A DNA stretch of 8,828 nt from Bacillota bacterium (GCA_029778935.1 JAKPBM010000108.1:1-8828); one strand, 5' to 3'. Numbered from the stretch's first letter, positions 1-6,693 are shown. Notes: generated by a model not told the origin, from the sequence alone. A program made the numbers and translations.

Positions 1-13
1 ATGGAGGTGTATC

Positions 14-1252
14 ATGATGCGCAAAAAGCTGTATCTGTTGTCCGGCCTTATCTTGCTGGCCCTGCTGCCGTCCCTGGTCGCCTGCGGCATGATCCCCAAC
101 GCCCAGGCTGTCGATTTGATGGAGGGCATAACGGCCAACAAGGTCGCCCCGCCCGCCCCTTCGGACGAGTTTCTCGACGTTACCAAAGACTTCAGCTTCG
201 CCCTGTTCCGCCAGGTAGCCGGCGAAGATAACCCCCTTGTCTCCCCTCTCTCTGTCTACCTTGCCCTGGGCATGACGGCCAACGGCGCAAACTCTCACAC
301 GCTGGAAGAATTTGAAGCCGTTTTGGGCGGCGGCCTTTCGATGCAGACCTTAAACGAAGGGTACGCCTGGCTCATGCAGAACCTGCCCAGTTCGGAAAAG
401 GCCAAGCTCGCCCTGGCCAACTCCCTCTGGATTCGGGAGGATGTGTCGCCGCTATCGGATTTCCTGCAGATCAACGCCGACTACTACGGCGCGGGCGCTT
501 ACCGGGTCGACTTCCAAAGCCCCGATACGGTGCGGCAGATCAACGACTGGGTCAAAACCCACACCGACGGGCAGATCGACAAGGTAGCGGACAGTATCAA
601 GCCCAACATTGTACTAATACTGATTAACGCGCTGGCCTTTGACGCCGAATGGGCCTCAATTTACCAGCAGAACAGCATCCGCCCCGACAAATTTAAAAAC
701 CTTTCGGGCACCGTGTCGACGGTTTCCATGATGGAGTCCAAGGAAAGAATCTTTTTGAAAGACGACCTTTGCACCGGTTTTGTGAAACCCTACGCCGACG
801 GGTACAGCTTTGTGGCGCTGCTGCCCAACGAAGGCGTGGCCTTTGCCGACTTTGTGAACGCCCTGGACGGCCGGCGGTTTGCTTCCCTTTGGGACAACGC
901 CGAGGCAAAGCCGGTGTACGCCACGCTGCCCAAGTTCTCCTTCAGCTTTGACATGAAGCTGAACGACGCGCTGGCCGCCATGGGCCTAGCTTCCGCCTTT
1001 GACGATACCGCCGATTTTTCCCGCATGCTGGACGACCGTCAGCTTTGCATCGACGAGGTCATCCACAAGACGAAAATCGACGTCAACGAGCGGGGCACTA
1101 AAGCCGGCGCCATCACCGCCGTCACCGTCGGGGAAACGGCTTTTCTGGAGTCGGAAACGGTAACTCTCAACCGGCCGTTTGTGTACGCCATTGTGGAAAA
1201 GGACACGGGCCTGCCGGTCTTTATCGGCGCTGTGACGGAGTTTGCCAACTAA
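14..1252 (+). CDS. Serpin family serine/cysteine protease inhibitor, predicted lipoprotein
   Basis: This is a 412-residue serpin, a suicide inhibitor that traps proteases by inserting its cleaved reactive loop into a beta-sheet. Residues 1-24 form a lipoprotein signal: positive MMRKK, a hydrophobic stretch, then the lipobox LVAC with Cys24, so it should be anchored outside the membrane. Residues 74-106 carry the early serpin pattern (NPLVSPLSVYLALGMTANGA). NALAFDAEW (205-213) sits where serpins have their conserved NA.yF.g.W segment. The hinge is E359-R-G-T-K-A-G-A-I-T-A-V, Ala/Gly-rich as in inhibitory serpins. VTLNRPFVYAI (383-393) fits the C-terminal serpin signature. GGAGGT at 3-8 lies 5 nt before the ATG at 14 and 8 nt before the in-frame ATG at 17, so either could be used. 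The promoter lies outside the window. The family is certain; the target protease is unknown. Confidence 0.95.
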   Translation: MMRKKLYLLSGLILLALLPSLVACGMIPNAQAVDLMEGITANKVAPPAPSDEFLDVTKDFSFALFRQVAGEDNPLVSPLSVYLALGMTANGANSHTLEEFEAVLGGGLSMQTLNEGYAWLMQNLPSSEKAKLALANSLWIREDVSPLSDFLQINADYYGAGAYRVDFQSPDTVRQINDWVKTHTDGQIDKVADSIKPNIVLILINALAFDAEWASIYQQNSIRPDKFKNLSGTVSTVSMMESKERIFLKDDLCTGFVKPYADGYSFVALLPNEGVAFADFVNALDGRRFASLWDNAEAKPVYATLPKFSFSFDMKLNDALAAMGLASAFDDTADFSRMLDDRQLCIDEVIHKTKIDVNERGTKAGAITAVTVGETAFLESETVTLNRPFVYAIVEKDTGLPVFIGAVTEFAN

Positions 1253-1262
1253 ACATCTTTTC

Positions 1263-1302
1263 AAAAAACGCCCTCCTGTTTAACAGGAGGGCAAAACTTT
1301 TT
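1263..1302 (+). terminator. Rho-independent terminator of the serpin gene, probably bidirectional
   Basis: It begins 11 nt after the serpin stop. A 9-bp GC-rich stem, GCCCTCCTG (1270-1278) with CAGGAGGGC (1284-1292), closes a 5-nt loop. It is followed by AAAAC and then T5. An A6 run (1263-1268) precedes the stem, so the reverse strand also reads as a hairpin followed by GT6. It could therefore also stop transcription arriving from the right. Confidence 0.9.
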
Positions 1303-1305
1303 GTA

Positions 1306-1410
1306 GGGAGGAAAAATCATGCCCAAAGCTGTCAGATGAGCACATTTGTGAGTTCGGTAGTATCGAAAACGGGCACACGGATTTTCATGCACCTATGCAC
1401 CTTTGCCTAA
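1306..1410 (+). other. Orphan translation-start signal with two overlapping mini-ORFs (gene remnant or leader)
   Basis: GGGAGG (1306-1311) lies 7 nt before an ATG at 1319, good spacing for this genome, but the frame reads MPKAVR and stops at 1337-1339. A second ATG at 1336 overlaps that stop and runs 24 codons (MSTFVSSVVSKTGTRIF...) to TAA at 1408-1410. The end of the second ORF contains a tandem duplication of ATGCACCT (1387-1402). Nothing recognisable continues downstream. It may be the decayed 5' end of a lost gene; a real short peptide cannot be excluded. Confidence 0.25.
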
Positions 1411-1775
1411 CCCGCCCCGCACATGGGACAAGGCAAATCACCCAGGTCCGCCGGCAAGCGGGCTTTTTAAAGCCAGAAAAGGCGCCGCAATGCCCACAGC
1501 GCCCGTTGACATCAGAATACCAAACCCGTCAGCAGCGCCAGACAACTTGCTTTTTGCATTACGCCGCCGTCACAATCAAGTGGCGGACGCTTGCGCCGTA
1601 TCCGTAAATTGCGGAAGCACCATAGGTACAGCACACACGCAGCAATGGAACAGATTCGCCCGGCGTCAAGACGCATTTCTGCTAAAAGCATCTTCTTATA
1701 CTACATATTTCGGCTGAGGTTATTTACCCGCATTATCCCGTATACGGGCGCGTTTGCGGGGCCATCTGCGGGAAA

Positions 1776-1807
1776 AGGCGGTTTCTTTGGCGGGCGGGAA
1801 ACCGCCT
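1776..1807. repeat. 10-bp inverted repeat (hairpin), possible weak reverse-strand terminator
   Basis: AGGCGGTTTC (1776-1785) and GAAACCGCCT (1798-1807) are perfectly complementary around a 12-nt spacer. On the minus strand the stem is followed by a short T run (CCTTTTCCC). It could act as a weak second stop for leftward transcription. No gene is attached to it. Confidence 0.45.
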
Positions 1808-2017
1808 GTGTAAACAGCTTGCCGCCTCACCTGCCGCTTCCGGCCCCCGCTTACTGTTACTGCTTCTCCCTTCTTCCATACCATAGCTTGGTTATTTTGA
1901 CGCCTGCCCTAGGCCGTCAGATACGCCCTGCTTTGCCTCATTCCTAGCAAGCGCTCCTCCCTGCCACTGAAAGCAACACCCGCCTACGCAAAACACATTT
2001 CCGGCCTTGCCAAACAG

Positions 2018-2048
2018 CAAAAAGCCCCGGCATTTTGCCGGGGCTTTT
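2018..2048 (-). terminator. Rho-independent terminator of the phosphatase-like gene
   Basis: The stem GCCCCGGC (2024-2031) pairs with GCCGGGGC (2037-2044) and extends outward through A/T pairs to 2021 and 2047, with a 5-nt loop. Read on the minus strand, the hairpin is followed by T5. It lies about 100 nt downstream of the stop at 2147. The structure is near-symmetric, so it may work in both directions and also stop rightward read-through. Confidence 0.9.
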
Positions 2049-2146
2049 CCAATTGGCGCGTTTCCAATACTTCCACAACGGCCGAATGTACATGTACCAA
2101 GGCCGAACCGTTCCCGCTTCAGCCCGAACCCTTTTGCTGACACCGC

Positions 2147-2959
2147 CTACTTTTCCCTCGGGTACGCCTTGTACAGGTGGACGATGTTTAGGTCTTCCGG
2201 CATATCCAGCCCGTGGGAACCGGCGTCGCCGTCGATTTCGTGGCAGCCGTGGTCCATGGCAAAACCTACGAGGGTGTTGTGGCGCTTCCAGTTGTTTTTA
2301 ATCAGCTCGGAAAAGAGGGCAAAGGCTTCCGCGTTGGCCTTTAGCGCCGCCAAAGAGATGGGCGCTTCCGGGCCGTTTTTGTGCATGATGGAGTCGTAGT
2401 CGCCGTGGTATACGGCGATAAAGTCATATGTATCCGACAGAATCAGTTCGCAGGCTTTGGCGGTGATTTCGGGGATGGTTTCGTAGATAAAGTAGTCCAT
2501 GTCCCGTTCCAGAAAGATCTTGCCCATGCTGCAGGTGTTGTCGGCGACGATGGCGGCCTTTTTGCCGGCGCGGATCATCGCGTCAAACAGGGTGTCGATT
2601 TTGATGACCGGCTTTTCATATTTCCGGATGCCGTGAACTTCCGGCTGCGCCCCTGTATACATGGTGCCAAAGCAGACGGGCGTCACCGAGGGCATCACCG
2701 TGCATAACGGCAGCTCCAGTTCCGCCCGGGCGGCGGCTTCCTCCACAAACCGGGGGTATTTCCGGTAGATCCACTCGGCGACGGCGTCGGGGTTGTACAT
2801 GAAAACCCGGTCCGCCTTTTCGCCGCCGAAGCGGTCGTCGACGTACTTGACCAGCGGCTCCGCCGGGGCGTTGGCCTTTTCGGGGGCGGGGATGCCCATG
2901 GCGTATGCCAGCGCGGCGCAGACCGTGTCCAGGGAGAGGGGGTTGAGCGGTGCTTCCAT
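2147..2959 (-). CDS. Alkaline-phosphatase-superfamily (phosphodiesterase/nucleotide pyrophosphatase-like) protein
   Basis: This 270-residue protein has no signal peptide and is predicted cytoplasmic. It carries the full two-metal site of nucleotide pyrophosphatase/phosphodiesterases. The nucleophile is Thr93 in SVTPVCFGTMYTG, followed by PEVHGI (106-111). Candidate metal ligands are Asp58 (YNPDA), Asp189 and His193 (DYDSIMH), Asp236-His237 (MDHGCHE) and His249 (GSHGLDM). This matches the D/T/DH plus D/H/H scheme of the family. Unusually, residues 8-26 (LSLDTVCAALAYAMGIPAP) resemble the segment that normally closes the fold at the C-terminus, placed here before the first metal Asp. AAGGAG on the minus strand (2968-2973) lies 8 nt before the ATG and fixes the start. 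It looks monocistronic. The substrate is unknown; similar proteins are, from memory, common in gut Firmicutes. Confidence 0.85.
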   Translation of the reverse strand: MEAPLNPLSLDTVCAALAYAMGIPAPEKANAPAEPLVKYVDDRFGGEKADRVFMYNPDAVAEWIYRKYPRFVEEAAARAELELPLCTVMPSVTPVCFGTMYTGAQPEVHGIRKYEKPVIKIDTLFDAMIRAGKKAAIVADNTCSMGKIFLERDMDYFIYETIPEITAKACELILSDTYDFIAVYHGDYDSIMHKNGPEAPISLAALKANAEAFALFSELIKNNWKRHNTLVGFAMDHGCHEIDGDAGSHGLDMPEDLNIVHLYKAYPREK

Positions 2960-2992
2960 ACAAATCTCTCCTTAGCGTTTGAGTTTGGGTAT

Positions 2993-3001
2993 ATTGTAAC
3001 A
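2993..3001 (-). promoter_or_regulatory. Probable extended -10 promoter of the phosphatase-like gene
   Basis: On the minus strand TG-T-TACAAT forms an extended -10 element (TACAAT at 2998-2993). It lies about 34 nt before the start codon, giving a leader of roughly 25-30 nt. No good -35 box is visible 17 nt upstream, as is usual for extended -10 promoters. Confidence 0.55.
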
Positions 3002-3107
3002 CAAGCGGCGAAAAAACTCTATGCGAATCTGCCGGCGGCGTTTGCATTCTTGGCGGCGGGCAGAAATTTAGAAACAGAAAATGCATGCCGATGTATGCCC
3101 ATCCTTC

Positions 3108-3143
3108 CTTCGTTTGTCCGGCCAGGCCCGCGGACGAACGGAG
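3108..3143. repeat. 13-bp imperfect inverted repeat (strong hairpin)
   Basis: CGTTTGTCCG (3111-3120) and CGGACGAACG (3131-3140) pair over 10 bp with one T-G wobble on the plus strand. Three more pairs (one wobble) extend the stem to 3108/3143, around a 10-nt loop. There is no T run, so it is not a plain terminator. It may belong to a structured RNA, but no promoter was seen. Confidence 0.5.
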
Positions 3144-3305
3144 AATCTCCGCCCCCGGCGCCTGCCGTCCAAAGGGGAACGCGCAGGGCCTATCCGGCCA
3201 GCCTTTCCCTCCAAATAGGCTCAGGGATAGCGCATCCCAAGGCGATACCTCTTTCAAAAAACCTTGCGGCAGGCTTGCGCGACGGCAAAAGCCGCGTCGA
3301 TGCCG

Positions 3306-3709
3306 ACAATGCCACAGACCGCGTCATGCGCTAAACCTCGCAGATAGCAGAGCGGTAGGTGCAGCCCCGCTGTAACAATGACGCAGGCCAGCGTCATACT
3401 CTAATCCCCGCGGATGTAGGCAAAGCGCCAGGCCCCGGCCACGCGCCAAAACCTTGCCATAACAATGCGACAGGCCCGCTCCACAAGCGAAAGCCCCGCC
3501 GGTGAAGCAAAATGGCAACAAAGCCCATGCGCCTTAGCCATGCAGTATCAATGCTGCAAGCCTGCCTCACGCACCAATACCACTCCGAAGAAGGTAAAAT
3601 AAAAACCCCGCCCATGCGCCTACGCCATGCTGCGCCCTGGCCCTGCCGTAATAATGCAGCAGGCCCCCAAGCACCTAAGCTACTCCAATGTAGCAAAGCG
3701 CCAGGCCCT
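3306..3709. repeat. Degenerate interspersed repeat family, five or six diverged copies
   Basis: Variants of ACAATGCNRCAGGCC recur at 3306 (ACAATGCCACAGACC), 3375 (ACAATGACGCAGGCC), 3462 (ACAATGCGACAGGCC), 3547 (ATCAATGCTGCAAGCC) and 3650 (ATAATGCAGCAGGCC), spaced 69-103 bp apart. A second phrase, CAAAGCGCCAGGCCC, is identical at 3421-3435 and 3694-3708, each preceded by ATGTAG or ATGTAGG. A third, GCCCATGCGCCT followed by (T)A(C/G)CCATGC, occurs near 3522 and 3611. One copy forms a perfect 7-bp hairpin, ATGACGC/GCGTCAT (3378-3397). Copies were found by eye only. Possible explanations are an eroded tandem repeat, a decayed gene or an RNA-structured repeat. Confidence 0.45.
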
Positions 3710-3884
3710 CAGCCGGCCTGCCTGCCATGCCCCTTCCCGGATGGCACAGGGGCTTCCGCCCAACAGGACTTCGCCAAGCTCCGCACTGCCTACCGTCGCG
3801 CCCGCCTGTGCTGCGCCGCGGCAGAAAGTTCAGCCCCGCAGAGGCTGCTTTCCCCGCTCGGCGTACCGCCTCGCTCCTTCCCGT

Positions 3885-3917
3885 AAAAAAGCAGCCCCCG
3901 CAAGCTCTGCGGGGGCT
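3885..3917 (-). terminator. Rho-independent terminator of the solute-binding protein gene
   Basis: On the minus strand AGCCCCCGCA (3917-3908) pairs with TGCGGGGGCT (3902-3893), 10 bp around a 5-nt loop. GC and then T6 (3890-3885) follow. It begins 16 nt after the stop codon, so the gene ends here with no downstream transport genes in the same transcript. Confidence 0.9.
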
Positions 3918-3933
3918 TTGGCAGGGGCATGCC

Positions 3934-5370
3934 TTACTCCTGACGGAACACTTTGTCCAGCTCCGCCTGAATTACGTCCTGGTAGGCCTCCGCAGCTGCG
4001 GCGGGGGTAAGGTTGCCCTTATACACTTTGTCGTACAGCTCGAAACGGGTGACCTGGTACATGTCGTCGGAGCACTTGGCGATGTTCGCCTTGGCGTTGG
4101 GCAGCAGGTATTCGAACATGACTTCGACGGACTGCTGGTCACCCTGCATGAGGAATTCGATGTATTCGCGGTATTCCTCCTTGTCATACAGGCGGCGGCC
4201 CAGCTCGGTCATAATTTTGGCCGCGTTTTCCCAGCCCGGGTTGGATATGGGGGCTACGTAGACGTCCACGTCCACCATGTTCAGCATGTAAGTCTGGGCG
4301 TCGGGGCCTTTGGGAATGGGCAGAATGCCGTACTCGTCCACCATCGTGAAGGTGCCGCCGTCGCCGAAGTTGCTGCCGGTCAGCCCGGCAAAGCCGGCTT
4401 TGCCTTCATAGAAGATGGCGCGGCGGGCGCTGCGGTTAGGCACCGCTTCGCCTTCCAGCGGGTGCTGTACCTGCGGGTCGCCGGAAATGTTGTTCATGAA
4501 CTCCATGGCTTTGATGACCCGCGGGTCGTTGAGGTTTGCCACCCAGCGGCCGGACGCGTCGCGGATGATGGGGCCGGAGCCGTTGGACCAGATTTCGTTA
4601 CCGTCGCAGTCCAGCGCGACGCCCCAAATGTCGTTGACGCCGTCGCCGTCGGTGTCCTTGCTGATTTTCCGGGCGATTTCCAGGAACAGATCATATGTCC
4701 AGCGGCCGTCCCGCACCGCCTGGTACAACTCGTCCGGCGTGTAGCCCGCTTCCGTCACCAGCCGCTTGTTAAAAGCGTACAGGTGGCCGAAGGACATCTC
4801 CATCAGGTACTTGCCCGTTAAGTCCAGGCCCCAGATGTGGTCGTTCAGCTCCGTCATCAGGGTGTATTCCTGGTTGAAGCAGTCTTCGTTATACAGCTCC
4901 AGGCCCGCGTTCAGCATCTCCGGCGTTTCCAGCGGGCGCAGGCCGCCCATTACGGCGATGGGAATCCACGTGGACTGCCGCACGTTGATAAAGTCGCACA
5001 GCTTCGTGCCGGACATAACGGAAGACAGCAGGTTTTCCGTGGTGCGGTCGGTGGCGATGATGGTAATCTTGCAGTCTAACAGCTCCTCCACCTCCAGCAC
5101 AAAGTCCTTCACGGCCTCGTGAATCGCCGTTTCGCCGGCGCCCTGCCAGATGCCCACGTCCTCGGGGGCGAGAATAAACTCATACCCGTTCAGTTTGACC
5201 TGGGTGGTTTCCGTCGTGGTGGTCTGGGGGGCCGAAGTGGTGGATGCGGGGGCTTTCGTGGTGGTGGCGGCGGTGGTTTCCTCCGTTTTGCCGCCCTTGC
5301 CGCAGCCCGAAAACACGGCTGCAACCATGCAGATAACCAAAAGCAACGTCAAGATCCTTCTCCTTTGCAT
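3934..5370 (-). CDS. Extracellular solute-binding lipoprotein, family 1 (ABC-transporter type)
   Basis: This 478-residue protein is a periplasmic-binding-type receptor that would capture a small solute, probably a sugar or oligosaccharide, outside the cell. A lipoprotein signal occupies residues 1-23 (MQRRR, hydrophobic core, FSGC lipobox, Cys23). A Thr/Ala/Pro-rich linker (about 30-57) follows, then the two-lobed binding domain. Residues 239-247, DTDGDGVND, form an EF-hand-like calcium loop followed by IWG, a feature seen in many clostridial family 1 receptors. The C-terminal part is rich in helices and acidic residues. AAGGAG (5383-5378, minus) lies 7 nt before the ATG. No permease or ATPase gene is adjacent, and terminators flank the unit on both sides, so it is an orphan receptor that must share a transporter encoded elsewhere or act in sensing. 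Ligand identity is not readable from sequence. Confidence 0.88.
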   Translation of the reverse strand: MQRRRILTLLLVICMVAAVFSGCGKGGKTEETTAATTTKAPASTTSAPQTTTTETTQVKLNGYEFILAPEDVGIWQGAGETAIHEAVKDFVLEVEELLDCKITIIATDRTTENLLSSVMSGTKLCDFINVRQSTWIPIAVMGGLRPLETPEMLNAGLELYNEDCFNQEYTLMTELNDHIWGLDLTGKYLMEMSFGHLYAFNKRLVTEAGYTPDELYQAVRDGRWTYDLFLEIARKISKDTDGDGVNDIWGVALDCDGNEIWSNGSGPIIRDASGRWVANLNDPRVIKAMEFMNNISGDPQVQHPLEGEAVPNRSARRAIFYEGKAGFAGLTGSNFGDGGTFTMVDEYGILPIPKGPDAQTYMLNMVDVDVYVAPISNPGWENAAKIMTELGRRLYDKEEYREYIEFLMQGDQQSVEVMFEYLLPNAKANIAKCSDDMYQVTRFELYDKVYKGNLTPAAAAEAYQDVIQAELDKVFRQE

Positions 5371-5399
5371 GTATACTCTCCTTCCCTCACTATAAATTG

Positions 5400-5431
5400 C
5401 CGGTTTGCCACCGGTTTCTCCTCTAACTATA
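5400..5431 (-). promoter_or_regulatory. Candidate promoter and leader inverted repeat of the solute-binding protein gene
   Basis: A TATAGT -10-like box lies on the minus strand at 5431-5426. No good -35 box stands at the usual spacing. Between it and the start, CCGGT (5400-5404) and ACCGG (5410-5414) form an inverted repeat that could be an operator or leader hairpin. A further half-palindrome TATG...CATA lies upstream (5441-5459). Regulation by carbon source is plausible for such a gene but not shown. Confidence 0.3.
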
Positions 5432-5497
5432 AAAAATCGTTATGTCGAAACATGTCATACAATTGTGCTTTTCGAAATTTAATAATTACAGGAGAAT

Positions 5498-5535
5498 AAA
5501 AAACCGAGGCTCACATCCGTGAGCCCCGGTTTTTT
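5498..5535 (-). terminator. Rho-independent terminator of metAA
   Basis: On the minus strand CCGGGGCTCAC (5529-5519) pairs with GTGAGCCTCGG (5514-5504): 11 bp with one G-U wobble, closing a 4-nt loop. An A run before and a T6 run after extend the stem. It overlaps the metAA stop codon (5536-5534), so metAA is cleanly separated from the following solute-binding protein gene. Confidence 0.93.
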
Positions 5536-6451
5536 ATTGCAGTTCGGACAAATCGTAGGGCGTGGACTGGTACACGTAGTAGTTCAGCCAGTTGGTGTAG
5601 AGAAGATGCCCGTGGGCGCGCCAGGTGTTTTTCGGAGGCTGTGTTGGGTCGTCGTTGGGGAAGTAGTTTTTGGGAATGCGGATGGGCAGTCCCCTGGAAA
5701 GGTCCCGCCGGTACTCGTTGTTGAGTGTTTCCACGTCGTATTCCGAATGGCCGGTGACGAAAATCTGCCGCCCTTCCCGGGCCATCAGGATATACACCCC
5801 CGCTTCCTCGGAATCGGAAACAAGCGTCAATTCCGGGCAGGCCTCGATGTCCCGCAGGTCCAGCCCCGTATGGCGGGAATGGGGGGCCAGAAAACCGTCG
5901 TCAAACCCCCGCACCAGCGGCAGATGGGGCGTGCGCACCCGATGGGAAAACACGCCGAACATCTTTTCCGGCAGCGGCACCTTGTCGATGCCGTAGTGGC
6001 GGTACAGCGCCGCCTGGGCCGCCCAGCAGATGTGGAACACCGAGTGGACGTTGGTTTTCGACCAGTCCAGTATTTCGCACAGCTCGGGCCAGTAGTCCAC
6101 CTGCTCGAAGGGCAGGTGCTCCACCGGCGCGCCGGTGATAATCATGCCGTCGTAGCGCTCGTGGCAGATTTCGTCGAAGGTGTGGTAGAACGCAATTAAG
6201 TGCTCCTGGGGTGTATTTTTGGAAATATGTGTCGAAGTTTGTAGTAGGGTGATATTAATCTGCAGCGGCGTGTTGGACAGGCAGCGGCAGATCTGCGTTT
6301 CGGTGGTGGGCTTGTCCGGCATGAGGTTCAAAAGCAGGATGCGAAGGGGGCGAATGTCCTGGTGGATGGCGCGCTCTTCGTCCATCACAAAGATGTTCTC
6401 GCGTTCCAAAACCGCCCGGGCCGGCAAACCGTCAGGTATCGTAATCGGCAT
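5534..6451 (-). CDS. metAA: Homoserine O-acetyltransferase (MetA family)
   Basis: This 305-residue cytoplasmic enzyme transfers an acyl group from acyl-CoA to the hydroxyl of L-homoserine, the first committed step of methionine synthesis. The catalytic triad of the family is in place at canonical positions: Cys142 in [11 protein letters not shown], and His235 and Glu237 in [15 protein letters not shown] (40-47) and FGVFSHRV (165-172) are hallmark blocks. Residue 111 (TGAPVE) is Glu, which is reported to favour acetyl-CoA, whereas Gly there favours succinyl-CoA; hence the acetyltransferase call. The start was chosen at 6451 because AGGAGGT (6463-6457, minus) lies 5 nt upstream; the longer frame from 6472 would include the ribosome site itself. 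The length matches the family. Leader and terminator show a single-gene unit with no S-box riboswitch visible. Confidence 0.95.
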   Translation of the reverse strand: MPITIPDGLPARAVLERENIFVMDEERAIHQDIRPLRILLLNLMPDKPTTETQICRCLSNTPLQINITLLQTSTHISKNTPQEHLIAFYHTFDEICHERYDGMIITGAPVEHLPFEQVDYWPELCEILDWSKTNVHSVFHICWAAQAALYRHYGIDKVPLPEKMFGVFSHRVRTPHLPLVRGFDDGFLAPHSRHTGLDLRDIEACPELTLVSDSEEAGVYILMAREGRQIFVTGHSEYDVETLNNEYRRDLSRGLPIRIPKNYFPNDDPTQPPKNTWRAHGHLLYTNWLNYYVYQSTPYDLSELQ

Positions 6452-6493
6452 GGGAGACCTCCTGCTTAGCAACAGTAAAAATATATGTTTTAT

Positions 6494-6522
6494 ATTATAC
6501 AGGATCCGTTATAAATACGCAA
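6494..6522 (-). promoter_or_regulatory. Promoter of metAA
   Basis: On the minus strand a perfect TATAAT -10 (6499-6494) stands 17 nt from a weak TTGCGT -35 (6522-6517). The expected start of transcription near 6487 gives a leader of about 35 nt, too short for a SAM riboswitch. A palindrome GGAAAG-T-CTTTCC (6553-6565) sits about 30 nt upstream of the -35 box and might be a regulator site. Confidence 0.65.
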
Positions 6523-6693
6523 TCAACTATTCCTAACAGGAAAAAAGAGCACGGAAAGTCTTTCCTTTGTCACTTGTGTTTTTTCAGTTTCCGCCGGCAT
6601 GTCTTTTTTCTGCCCGCTCAAAAAGGGAAACGGCCTTCGATTCGGAGGAAAAGGCGGTCTGCCCGGGCGAAATTTCGTCTTATCTGCGCAATA

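Larger units (their letters stand above)
1253..2146. other. Gene-free intergenic stretch between convergent genes (about 890 bp)
   Basis: No open frame here has a convincing ribosome site plus protein-like composition. The short frames present are rich in Pro, Arg, Cys and Ser and match nothing known to me. It holds the serpin terminator, the mini-ORF stub, a CCCGTATACGGG palindrome (1737-1748), a 10-bp hairpin (1776-1807) and the reverse-strand terminator at 2021-2047. A possible weak hairpin with T5 lies at 1447-1468. Phrases such as CAATGCCCACAG (1488-1500) faintly resemble the repeat family found around 3306-3709. Confidence 0.6.
2960..3933. other. Gene-free intergenic stretch with hairpins and degenerate repeats (about 970 bp)
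   Basis: I see no supportable protein gene. The frames that stay open lack ribosome sites and have low-complexity Ala/Pro/Arg/Cys-rich content. The region contains the promoter at its left end, a 13-bp hairpin (3108-3143), a small hairpin GGGAT/ATCCC (3224-3238), a degenerate repeat family (about 3306-3709) and the terminator of the solute-binding protein gene at its right end. Its length and repeated structure contrast with the compact rest of the window. Confidence 0.6.

Noticed and set aside
1403..1947. Overlapping plus-strand frames of 104-118 codons
   Set aside because: No ribosome binding sites, Pro/Arg/Ser-rich composition, no recognisable motifs, and they run through palindromes and hairpins.
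1892..2143. Minus-strand frame of 83 codons downstream of the phosphatase-like gene
   Set aside because: It reads straight through a strong hairpin terminator and has no ribosome site.
2616..3257. Minus-strand frame of 213 codons spanning the phosphatase-like gene start
   Set aside because: Half of it is an out-of-frame reading of the real gene (Arg/Pro-rich) and the rest crosses the promoter; it has no ribosome site.
3300..3710. CRISPR array
   Set aside because: The repeated phrases are diverged, irregularly spaced and not separated by uniform spacers.
3727..4821. Long plus-strand frame of 364 codons
   Set aside because: It lies mostly antisense to the solute-binding lipoprotein gene, runs through that gene's terminator, has no ribosome site and is low-complexity His/Val/Gly-rich sequence typical of a shadow of GC-rich coding DNA.
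5519..6199. Plus-strand frame of 226 codons
   Set aside because: It is antisense to metAA, whose catalytic residues and family motifs are unmistakable, and it starts inside the metAA terminator.
6452..6493. SAM (S-box) riboswitch before metAA
   Set aside because: The predicted leader is only about 35 nt, and none of the S-box core or a leader terminator is present.
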